Below are positions 1 through 6,039 of a stretch of DNA of 10,192 nucleotides, piece after piece (the first letter of the stretch is position 1; the number at the start of each line of letters is the position of its first letter). This DNA is from Candidatus Kerfeldbacteria bacterium (GTDB taxonomy: Bacteria; Patescibacteriota; Patescibacteriia; SBBC01): positions 1 through 10,192 of the forward strand of contig CAINXF010000013.1 in NCBI GenBank assembly GCA_903854795.1. The letters run 5' to 3'. Made by a program: the position numbers and the translations under genes. The notes beneath the pieces are model-generated. The model searched no databases, was not told where the DNA came from, and saw nothing but the letters and a program-made list of their open reading frames with translations.

Positions 1-1212
1 AAGAAGCTGTCGAAAAAAAGCGGTTCGAAAAAGAGCGCTCCCCATAGGGCTAAGGCGAAAGTGATTTTGCATGCGCGCGTTTCCGTCGTACAGAAGAAGG
101 TGGTCGAAGCACCACACGAGTCGATCGATCAATTGATCTCGAAGGCGCGGGCCCGGGGATTTGTGACGGAAACCGAGATATTGTATGCGCTTCCCGAGCT
201 TGAGGAGTATATTAATGCGTACGAGCAGCTCCTTGACCGTTTCGAGCGCGATGGTGCGAAGGTGATCGAGTCGAACGGCGGCGTGCTCGATATCCATGTC
301 GGACAGCTCAACACGACCGCAAATGAGACCGAGAAGGAGAAGAAGCATCGTGCCCGTGAGGACCGTAACTTCGATCTCGGTGACATCTCGAACGACTCGA
401 TCCAAATGTACTTGCGTGAGATCGGCAAAGTGGCACTTCTGACGACCGAGGAAGAGGTGAGTCTCGCGAAGCGGAAGGATAAAGGCGACATCGAGGCACA
501 GAAGAAGCTCGTCGAGGCGAATTTGCGGCTCGTCGTGTCTATCGCGAAGAAGTTCACCGGTCGTTCGCTCTCGCTGCTGGACCTGATCCAGGAGGGGAAT
601 ATCGGCCTGTTCCGCGCGGTCGAGAAGTTCGATTACCGCAAAGGCTACAAGTTCTCGACGTACGCGACGTGGTGGATCCGTCAGGCGATTACGCGCGCGC
701 TCGCCGACCAGTCGCGCACCATCCGTATCCCGGTGCACATGGTCGAGACGATCAACAAGTTCCAACAGGTCGAGCGTCAACTCATCCAGGACCTTGGCCG
801 TGAGCCGCTGCCTGAGGAGATTGCCGCGGAGATGAGCGAGGACGTCGACAAGATCCGTCAGATCATCAAGATCAGCCAGGATACCGTCAGCCTGGAAACG
901 AGCGTCGGGGACAGCGACGAGGAGGACTCAGTGCTCGGTGACTTCATCGAGGACGTGAAGACGATGACCCCGGACCGCGCCGCAGCGATGCAGCTCCTTC
1001 GCGAGCAAGTGCAGGACATCATCCGCGAGCTCAGCCCGCGCGAACAGAAGATCCTCGAGATGCGGTTCGGTTTGCACGATGGCGTCGCACACACGCTCGA
1101 AGAGGTCGGCCAGGAGTTCGGGGTCACCCGCGAGCGCATCCGTCAGATCGAGGCGAAGGCGCTGGAGAAGATCCAGACGCACCGATCGATGAAGAAGTTG
1201 AAGGATTACTAA
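1..1212 (+). CDS. rpoD: RNA polymerase primary sigma factor (sigma-70 / RpoD), 5'-partial
   Basis: Directs core RNA polymerase to housekeeping promoters. The reading frame is open from base 1, so the GTG at 61 is probably internal and the true start lies outside the window; the first 30 or so visible residues are rich in Lys, Arg and Ser. Numbering from the codon at 61: a region 1.1-like segment at about 20-60 ([20 protein letters not shown]), an acidic/charged linker, region 1.2 at about 110-143 ([18 protein letters not shown]), region 2 at about 146-220 with the core-binding and -10 recognition signature ([19 protein letters not shown], then [18 protein letters not shown]), region 3 at about 223-300, and region 4 at about 315-383 with the -35 helix-turn-helix ([20 protein letters not shown]). 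There is no large non-conserved insert between regions 1.2 and 2. It ends at TAA 1210-1212, followed by a strong terminator. Its last codons recur 1.65 kb downstream, so the 3' end may have been replaced. Family assignment is essentially certain. Confidence 0.97.
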   Translation, partial: KKLSKKSGSKKSAPHRAKAKVILHARVSVVQKKVVEAPHESIDQLISKARARGFVTETEILYALPELEEYINAYEQLLDRFERDGAKVIESNGGVLDIHVGQLNTTANETEKEKKHRAREDRNFDLGDISNDSIQMYLREIGKVALLTTEEEVSLAKRKDKGDIEAQKKLVEANLRLVVSIAKKFTGRSLSLLDLIQEGNIGLFRAVEKFDYRKGYKFSTYATWWIRQAITRALADQSRTIRIPVHMVETINKFQQVERQLIQDLGREPLPEEIAAEMSEDVDKIRQIIKISQDTVSLETSVGDSDEEDSVLGDFIEDVKTMTPDRAAAMQLLREQVQDIIRELSPREQKILEMRFGLHDGVAHTLEEVGQEFGVTRERIRQIEAKALEKIQTHRSMKKLKDY

Positions 1213-1213
1213 C
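1174..1213 (+). repeat. Direct repeat, copy 1: functional 3' end of rpoD
   Basis: These 40 bases are the last codons and stop of rpoD (encoding [12 protein letters not shown]). They match 2827-2866 at 34 of 40 positions in the same orientation. Five of the six differences are synonymous and the sixth changes His to Asn. This is the copy joined to the intact gene. Confidence 0.85.
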
Positions 1214-1225
1214 GAAGAACAATTG

Positions 1226-1254
1226 AAAACACCGTCTTGTGACGGTGTTTTTTT
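1226..1254. terminator. Intrinsic terminator, probably bidirectional, between rpoD and the convergent gene
   Basis: An 11-bp perfect stem (arms 1226-1236 and 1241-1251, core ACACCGTC / GACGGTGT) with a TTGT loop runs into a T-run at 1248-1254, 14 bases after the rpoD stop. On the other strand the same stem is followed by TTTT and an AT-rich stretch, so it can also end transcripts of the converging gene at 1266-2711. Confidence 0.9.
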
Positions 1255-1265
1255 GAATAGGTGAT

Positions 1266-2711
1266 TTACGATTTTTTCTCTACTACTTTCACTACACCAG
1301 TAGTGGCATTAACCTCAACCATGTCTCCATCCTTTAATATATGTGTCGCGATTTTAGTGCCGATTACGCACGGTTTCTTCATTTCTCGGGCAATTATTGC
1401 CGCATGACAGGTTATTCCGCCTTCGTCGGTAATAAATGCTGATGCTTTTTCGAGTGCCGGAATAAAGTTTGCAGTGGTCATTATTGCGACAATAATGTCA
1501 CCCCGCTTCACTTTAGAATTATCGTGGGCGGTTTTAATTATACAAACCCTTCCTCTGGCCTTACCTTTATACCCCACGGTGCCAGTTAACCGTCGTAACC
1601 CCGTAGCTTCGCGATTTAGTATTGGTCTTTGACGAATAAATACTTTTGCGTCATCACCCTCAAGAATACGGTCTTTCCCATAATCAAAGAAGACAACAAA
1701 CCCACGTTTCCTTTTTTCTATACAGGCCCCAACATCAAATTGGCCTTCCAGCGCTTGCAGTACTTCCTGCGCACTCAAAAAAAGCAGATCGTAGTAAGGT
1801 ACTTTGAGATGTGTGGCAATTCTCTTGACTAAACTTTGCACGTAGTAGGATGCTTCTTGGAAGAAATCAGTTCTTTGAGTACGAAGATACACCATATCTC
1901 TAGTGATCCGAACCATTTTCTTATCCTCTATACTAAAATCACTAATGGCTTTTTTAATTCTATTCTCAACTTTCTTCCTGTGTTCAATTCTTATGTTTAG
2001 ATCACGTTCTGCATTGGCGGGGCTGAAATTAGAACGTCTAATATGTACGTCATGAGCGCTCCATGGTTCACCTACAAAGAACCTGAGAGCGAGCCAGCCG
2101 TACTTTCGCGCGTGCCGCTCTTCCTCTTTCAATCCTCCCTTTGAAATGCATAGCCGAAGAAGGTCGTCCTGTTCTTTTTCTCCTTCGGTAAGCCGGTTGG
2201 CTTGGGAAATTACCTCAAGGAGTTCAGGCTGCTCTTTTTTGTCGGCGTATCTTTTAACTACGGCATGAGCTAATTCTGATATGGGATTTTCGAATAATAC
2301 TAAATTTTGAAAAATCATGTAGTTACTGGCCGCGGTCACATAGCTACTCAACAAATCACGCATCTCATTGGGTAGCAAGTTCTTTTTACGAGAAGCGGCT
2401 TCTATTGATTTTGCGGTGTTGATAAGTTGATTCCCTAGCTCAAAGCATTTAATAAATATTGTTTCAGTGTACACATCCCCATGCTTGTTGAATTTCTTCG
2501 TAAGTCCCTCAGTAACTTTTTTTTGGTCGCTTGTTATGACAAAAAAATAGTTATTAGTATATAACCACCGTACCGCGGCCTTCCATCCAAGAATTTCCTT
2601 AACGTTACTTTTATCTATCATCCCCCTGATAATAATTGACGATGCAAAATATGGCTCGATCCTCTCGACCATATATGTCATCTCATCATTTTGAATATCT
2701 TTGATTTTCAT
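1266..2711 (-). CDS. Orphan PEP-utilising (phosphohistidine swivelling) domain protein
   Basis: The C-terminal ~95 residues form the swivelling phosphohistidine domain of PEP synthase, pyruvate phosphate dikinase and rifampin phosphotransferase, with the signature DEGGITCHAAIIARE; the phospho-accepting His is residue 436 from the chosen start. Before it is a helical segment (RTQRTDFFQEASYYVQSLVK, then a LSAQEVLQAL-like stretch) resembling the linker that precedes this domain in rifampin phosphotransferase-like enzymes. The N-terminal ~250 residues are not recognised, and no ATP-grasp domain or PEP/pyruvate-binding barrel is visible, so phosphate must come from elsewhere or catalysis has been lost. 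The start is uncertain: ATG at 2711 (481 aa) was chosen over an in-frame TTG at 2744 (492 aa) and a later ATG; none has a clear ribosome binding site. The gene is clearly AT-richer than everything else in the window and lies between two rpoD tails, which suggests acquisition by transfer. Function unknown. Confidence 0.85.
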   Translation of the reverse strand: MKIKDIQNDEMTYMVERIEPYFASSIIIRGMIDKSNVKEILGWKAAVRWLYTNNYFFVITSDQKKVTEGLTKKFNKHGDVYTETIFIKCFELGNQLINTAKSIEAASRKKNLLPNEMRDLLSSYVTAASNYMIFQNLVLFENPISELAHAVVKRYADKKEQPELLEVISQANRLTEGEKEQDDLLRLCISKGGLKEEERHARKYGWLALRFFVGEPWSAHDVHIRRSNFSPANAERDLNIRIEHRKKVENRIKKAISDFSIEDKKMVRITRDMVYLRTQRTDFFQEASYYVQSLVKRIATHLKVPYYDLLFLSAQEVLQALEGQFDVGACIEKRKRGFVVFFDYGKDRILEGDDAKVFIRQRPILNREATGLRRLTGTVGYKGKARGRVCIIKTAHDNSKVKRGDIIVAIMTTANFIPALEKASAFITDEGGITCHAAIIAREMKKPCVIGTKIATHILKDGDMVEVNATTGVVKVVEKKS

Positions 2712-2813
2712 TTTTTGGGAAAAATAGCTATTTCGGTACGACAATTGTGGATCTGAAACAGTGAGGAATAGTGCGATCTGCGATGGCGGTTTGAATGGAA
2801 TCCCATCGTTGCA

Positions 2814-2847
2814 AGTATAGTATATTCAGACGAACCGGTCGATGAAG
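2814..2847 (-). promoter_or_regulatory. Possible promoter for the phosphohistidine-domain gene
   Basis: On the - strand there are two overlapping TATACT -10-like hexamers (2819-2824 and 2814-2819). The -35 side, about 16-17 bases upstream, offers only a weak match (TTCATC) lying inside the rpoD remnant. This would give a 5' leader of about 100 bases before the ATG at 2711. It is the only AT-rich, TATA-like tract in the 212-bp gap. Weak support. Confidence 0.25.
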
Positions 2848-2866
2848 AAACTAAAGGACTACTAAC
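2824..2866 (+). pseudogene. Detached remnant of the rpoD 3' end (last 13 codons and stop)
   Basis: Read in frame, this encodes [13 protein letters not shown] followed by TAA (2863-2865). The end of the intact rpoD is [13 protein letters not shown]. The frame closes at TAG 2818-2820 two codons upstream of the Ile codon, so it is not expressed as part of a gene. The 40 bp from 2827 match 1174-1213 at 85% identity with almost only synonymous changes, meaning both copies were once under selection as real rpoD ends. It is most simply read as the original chromosomal 3' end left behind when an AT-rich segment with its own version of the end entered, or as the relic of a second rpoD. Chance similarity is very unlikely given matching reading frame and stop. 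Confidence 0.8.
2827..2866 (+). repeat. Direct repeat, copy 2: displaced rpoD end
   Basis: Partner of 1174-1213 in the same orientation, 34 of 40 bases identical. The two copies bracket a 1.61-kb AT-rich interval with one cargo gene. The length and placement resemble attachment-site duplications of elements that enter the 3' ends of genes, but no recombinase gene or short inverted core was found, so this role is inferred. Confidence 0.7.
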
Positions 2867-2894
2867 AACGACTGGCGAAATGCCAGTCGGTTGT
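2865..2894. other. Hairpin directly after the rpoD remnant
   Basis: Arms 2865-2876 and 2882-2894 (core CGACTGGC / GCCAGTCG) pair over 12 bp with one bulged G and a GAAAT loop. It begins at the remnant's stop codon, so it is probably the former rpoD terminator. It could now serve the lipoprotein gene that ends at 2924 on the other strand. Neither strand has a T-run directly after the stem, so it is not a textbook intrinsic terminator. Confidence 0.6.
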
Positions 2895-2923
2895 CGAGGT
2901 GGTCGCGAGAGTTGCCGCGGCTG

Positions 2924-3346
2924 TTATTTTTTTTCCACGGGTACCCAGGATTTTACGAATCCGCAGAGACTGAAGACCGTCCGGCAGCACGAGGCGTACT
3001 GTGGGTTGCAGACGCTCGAGAACGTTACGGTGATCGAGTCACCGACGTAGGGCCGTAATTCTTCCTTCATTGAATCGTACGTGTTTGTGCCGATCTCCTC
3101 GCCGTCGGGAAGGAGGATGCCGTATGATTCGCTTGGTGTACCGTAGGATTTTACGAAGACCTGCCCCGTGACGATTCGTTGCGTGTTCGAATTGACGTTT
3201 GCGACATTGGTATTCGAAGGTTGATTGGTGGTGGCCGAGTTGTTATTGTTAGTATTCGTTGCGGCCTTGCCACACCCTGTCACGAACAGGAGCGTGGCGG
3301 TGAACAGGAGCGCGCACGAAGTCAGTCGAGCTGAGGAAGTGCTCAT
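2924..3346 (-). CDS. Small putative lipoprotein with Asn/Thr-rich linker
   Basis: This 140-residue protein has a lipoprotein signal: a short polar start, a hydrophobic core (CALLFTATLLFV) and a lipobox VTGC with Cys25 as the predicted lipidation site. Residues 29-56 form a low-complexity Asn/Thr/Ser linker, followed by a compact domain (57-140) beginning TGQVFVKSYG, with an OB-fold-like feel (glycine-punctuated strands, YVGDSITVTF). Four cysteines (113, 120, 121, 128) cluster near the C-terminus and could form disulfides or bind metal; that is inference. The domain is not a family I can name. The ATG at 3346 lies 11 bp after the stop of the gene upstream, so it is probably the last gene of the five-gene unit. 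No Shine-Dalgarno sequence precedes it. Lipoprotein call fairly secure, role unknown. Confidence 0.8.
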   Translation of the reverse strand: MSTSSARLTSCALLFTATLLFVTGCGKAATNTNNNNSATTNQPSNTNVANVNSNTQRIVTGQVFVKSYGTPSESYGILLPDGEEIGTNTYDSMKEELRPYVGDSITVTFSSVCNPQYASCCRTVFSLCGFVKSWVPVEKK

Positions 3347-3357
3347 GATCGCAGTGG

Positions 3358-4020
3358 TTAGACGGCAGGAATACGTTTGATGATGGCGGCCGCATCGTGG
3401 AAGAACACGATACCTGAGATGAAATCGGCTGGTACGGCGCCCATGTTCACCATGGTCGTCAGCAGGCCGACCCAGTAGTCGTTCACGAAGAGGAGTTGCG
3501 GAGGTTGCTCCGGATGGTAGTGGAAGTTCTTTTGGTGGATCATGGCGCGAAGCAGCACGGAGAACGTACCAATGCCGCCGCGGAACACGATGACGATCGG
3601 GGCGCAGGTCGCGAGCAGCTCAGTGCGCGAGGTGGGGGAGTTCACGATCGCGACCGGACCCTCCTGTGATTCAGACCTCAACTCTGGGAATATGACGCCA
3701 ACCGCGCGTCCTTTTGGTGCTTCGGCCGATGCCGCCATGACGCCCGTGGTCCTTCCGCCGCTCAACACGATGCCGCCGCGTTCCATCACTGCCGCGACCA
3801 CGGCTCGCGCTTGGTCCACGTCAGGATGACCCGCGTCGGTGCTGCCACCGCCGTTGATCGATACGACCAGTCCCGAGCTTTCGTAGGTGCTGAGAAGGTC
3901 CTTCGATGAGCAATGAATGGCGAGCCATGCGTTCGGCGCGGTAGCCTCGGCTTCTTGAAGGAGTCCGCCGAAGAAACGCCGTTTTTTCTTCAAGTAGAGT
4001 TGTCCTTTTTTCATGGCCAT
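3358..4020 (-). CDS. SLOG/LOG-like Rossmann-fold nucleotide-binding protein
   Basis: A 220-residue cytoplasmic protein of the SLOG superfamily (LOG lysine decarboxylase-like, TIGR00725-type, DprA relatives). Visible motifs: a first strand and glycine-rich turn (VVSINGGGSTDAG, 52-64), then IVLSGGRTTGVMAASAE (84-100), equivalent to the 'GGG..GLM' segment, Arg132 in TSRTELLATCAPIVIVF, and FRGGIGTFSVL (146-156) at the place of the PGGxGTxxE motif. The proline is replaced by Arg and the motif Glu by Val155, so cytokinin-riboside phosphoribohydrolase activity of true LOG enzymes should not be assumed; nucleotide or derivative binding is more likely. The N-terminus is strongly basic (KKGQLYLKKKRR). 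The ATG at 4020 is 3 bp after the permease stop, so translation is probably coupled. A second Met at residue 3 is an alternative start. Confidence 0.8.
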   Translation of the reverse strand: MAMKKGQLYLKKKRRFFGGLLQEAEATAPNAWLAIHCSSKDLLSTYESSGLVVSINGGGSTDAGHPDVDQARAVVAAVMERGGIVLSGGRTTGVMAASAEAPKGRAVGVIFPELRSESQEGPVAIVNSPTSRTELLATCAPIVIVFRGGIGTFSVLLRAMIHQKNFHYHPEQPPQLLFVNDYWVGLLTTMVNMGAVPADFISGIVFFHDAAAIIKRIPAV

Positions 4021-4023
4021 AGA

Positions 4024-5280
4024 CTACTCGTTTCGTAACGCTTCGAGGACGTTGATAGTTGCCGCTCGCCGCGCCGGGTAGAAACCGGTCGCAAGGCTGA
4101 TGAGGACGATCATGGCCATCATGAGGGCCACAAACTGCCATGGCGTGTAGAACACGCTGACTGCCTGGCCGCCGAGGCGCGTGGCGAAGTATTTGAGTCC
4201 CGCATCGACACCCAAGCCCGCACCGACGCCGATCCCGACGCCGACAACGCCTCCGACCAAGCCCATCGTCATGGCCTCGGAGAGGAAGAGCTGGTAGATA
4301 TCAGTCGATGTGGCACCGAACGCCTTCATGAGGCCGATTTCACGGGTCCGTTCGAGTAGGGAAACCGTGAGCGTGTTCAAGGTGCCGATCGCGGCGACGA
4401 ACATTGCAATTGCGCCGAAACCGCCGACGATGATCTCGAAGATGAGGAAGATCTTGTCGATCTGGCCGACCGTGTCGGCGACCGAGCTTACCTGATAGCC
4501 CATCTTCTCGATCTGTTTCCGTACGCTGGGGACCTGCGATTGGTCGGCCACTTTGACCTTGGCGACGTTGTACTGCTTGTTGTCGGTCGTTTGGCCGACC
4601 CTGACCTTTGCTTCGGTATACGACGCGGGGAAACCGAGGTCTTCGAGTATCTTGAGCGGCAAGTAGACGACGGTCAGATCGGGGTCCTTGATGATGCCGC
4701 GTACCTTCATCGGTATGTCCGTGGGCACGAGGTTGACTTGTTCGACGGTCCCGGTCGTGTCGGTGGTCGGTACCATGACGCGCAACGTTACGTCCTGGCC
4801 GACGGTCGTTGGACTGTCTTCGAGACCGATGAGGTTGAGCGCGGTCGACGTGACAATTGCCTCCTTCGCATCTTGATTGGTAAAGTTACTACCCGCCACC
4901 AATTTCATGCCCTCGAGATCGAGATATTCCTGCGTGACGCCGTAGACGGCTACGTCGGTCGTCTGGTCTTTTCTGGTGATCTGTCCGGAGAGGCTGATCG
5001 AGGGACTAACGATCACGACGCCGCTGATGTTTTGAAAGTTTTTGACCGATTTGTCATCGATCTTCAGCAGGTTGCTTGCGCCTTGGCTGACATCAAGCAC
5101 GCTTAACGCCTCGACGTTGGTGACCTGACTGCGCACGAGTTGCTGCAGGCCGAACCCGAGCGAGATGAGGAAGGTGATGAGCGAAACGCCGACCGCGAGC
5201 CCGCCGATCGTAAGGAGGCTCCGAAGTTTGCGTTGCCGGAGGTTCGCTGCCGATAGGTAAAATGAAAATCCGAGTCGCAT
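4024..5280 (-). CDS. ABC transporter permease, MacB/FtsX family
   Basis: This 418-residue inner-membrane protein has the standard MacB/FtsX (type VII ABC) layout. One transmembrane helix (about 21-45) follows the amphipathic LRQRKLRSLLT start. A large extracytoplasmic domain of about 230 residues (46-275, MacB periplasmic core-like) comes next, then three helices at about 276-304, 334-356 and 382-400. The cytoplasmic segment LLERTREIGLMKAFGAT (308-324) is the family's signature coupling helix, and the end FYPARRAATINVLEALRNE (400-418) is also typical. Family members do not pump substrate through the membrane; they transmit ATP-driven movement to the periplasm or extract lipoproteins, peptides or drugs. 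The ATG at 5280 is 2 bp after the ATPase stop, so the two form a pair. The substrate cannot be told from sequence; the adjacent lipoprotein and FN3 surface protein are natural candidates. Confidence 0.93.
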   Translation of the reverse strand: MRLGFSFYLSAANLRQRKLRSLLTIGGLAVGVSLITFLISLGFGLQQLVRSQVTNVEALSVLDVSQGASNLLKIDDKSVKNFQNISGVVIVSPSISLSGQITRKDQTTDVAVYGVTQEYLDLEGMKLVAGSNFTNQDAKEAIVTSTALNLIGLEDSPTTVGQDVTLRVMVPTTDTTGTVEQVNLVPTDIPMKVRGIIKDPDLTVVYLPLKILEDLGFPASYTEAKVRVGQTTDNKQYNVAKVKVADQSQVPSVRKQIEKMGYQVSSVADTVGQIDKIFLIFEIIVGGFGAIAMFVAAIGTLNTLTVSLLERTREIGLMKAFGATSTDIYQLFLSEAMTMGLVGGVVGVGIGVGAGLGVDAGLKYFATRLGGQAVSVFYTPWQFVALMMAMIVLISLATGFYPARRAATINVLEALRNE

Positions 5281-5282
5281 AG

Positions 5283-6035
5283 TTATTTGTTCAGTAACAT
5301 ACTTGATGCGCCTTCGACAATCATACCGTCGCGAATGTAAATCGTTCGTGAACCGTAGCGTACGTACTCGATGTTATGGGTGACCATGATCATGGTCTTA
5401 TGGCGTTCCTGATTGAGCTCCTTGAAGATCTCCATGACCTTCAGCGCCGACACCGAGTCGAGGTTGCCGGTCGGTTCGTCGGCGATGAACACCTCTGGAT
5501 CGTTGACCATTGAGCGCGCGAGCGCAACCTTTTGTTGCTGACCGCCAGACAGCTGGTTCGGTGGGTACTGCGCGTGATCCGTCATCTCAACCTCCTTGAG
5601 CTTCTCCCACGCACGTTCCCGACGGACCTTCTTGTTGACGTTGTGGATGGCGAGCGGGAGTTGGACGTTGTTCAGTACGTTGATCGAGTTTACCCAGTCG
5701 GGACGTTGGAAGATGATGCCGAAGTGCTGGTAACGGAGCTTCGCGATTTTGTTTTGTGAAAGACCGGTGATTTTCGTACCGCACATCCAGACCTCGCCGG
5801 ACGTTGGTTGCTCGAGACCGAGGATGTGGTCGAGGAGCGTCGATTTTCCGGAGCCTGAAGGGCCGAGGATGATCAAGAACTCTCCTGGCATGATGGTCAG
5901 GTTGATGTTCTTCAGGACCGGAATCGCGTTCTTTCCGACCTGGTACGTCTTATTGACGTTCTTCATCGCGAGCACCGGCGTCGTTGATGGCGTCTCGGAA
6001 CTGGCTTTCCTTGATTTTGATTTCTTCGTGAACAT
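5283..6035 (-). CDS. ABC transporter ATP-binding protein, MacB/LolD type
   Basis: A 250-residue ATPase that powers the neighbouring permease. All motifs are present: Walker A GPSGSGKST (58-66), Q-loop Gln110 (GIIFQRPDWVNSINVLNNV), signature LSGGQQQKVALARS (162-175), Walker B VFIADEPTGNLD (182-193) and the switch His220 (MVTHN). The DEPTGNLDS form and the NVQLPL segment after the Q-loop are typical of the LolD/MacB/FtsE group. A Lys/Ser/Thr-rich N-terminal extension of about 20 residues precedes the ABC core; Met24 is a possible alternative start. The ATG at 6035 lies 4 bp past the stop of the FN3 gene, and no Shine-Dalgarno sequence is visible, so expression probably relies on coupling or read-on from upstream. 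Function as an active ATPase is well supported. Confidence 0.95.
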   Translation of the reverse strand: MFTKKSKSRKASSETPSTTPVLAMKNVNKTYQVGKNAIPVLKNINLTIMPGEFLIILGPSGSGKSTLLDHILGLEQPTSGEVWMCGTKITGLSQNKIAKLRYQHFGIIFQRPDWVNSINVLNNVQLPLAIHNVNKKVRRERAWEKLKEVEMTDHAQYPPNQLSGGQQQKVALARSMVNDPEVFIADEPTGNLDSVSALKVMEIFKELNQERHKTMIMVTHNIEYVRYGSRTIYIRDGMIVEGASSMLLNK

Positions 6036-6039
6036 GGTG

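Noticed and set aside
1629..1832. A 67-codon open frame on the + strand within the AT-rich block
   Set aside because: It lies opposite the phosphohistidine-domain gene, has no ribosome binding site, and its product resembles nothing known.
1214..2826. Insertion sequence between the rpoD tails
   Set aside because: No transposase and no terminal inverted repeats were found; the flanking repeats are diverged 40-bp gene ends, too long and too different for a fresh IS target duplication.
4540..5106. A 188-codon open frame on the + strand opposite the permease gene
   Set aside because: It is antisense to a clearly conserved permease, has an Asp/Val/Arg-biased composition typical of the mirror of a GC-rich gene, and shows no domain or start signal.
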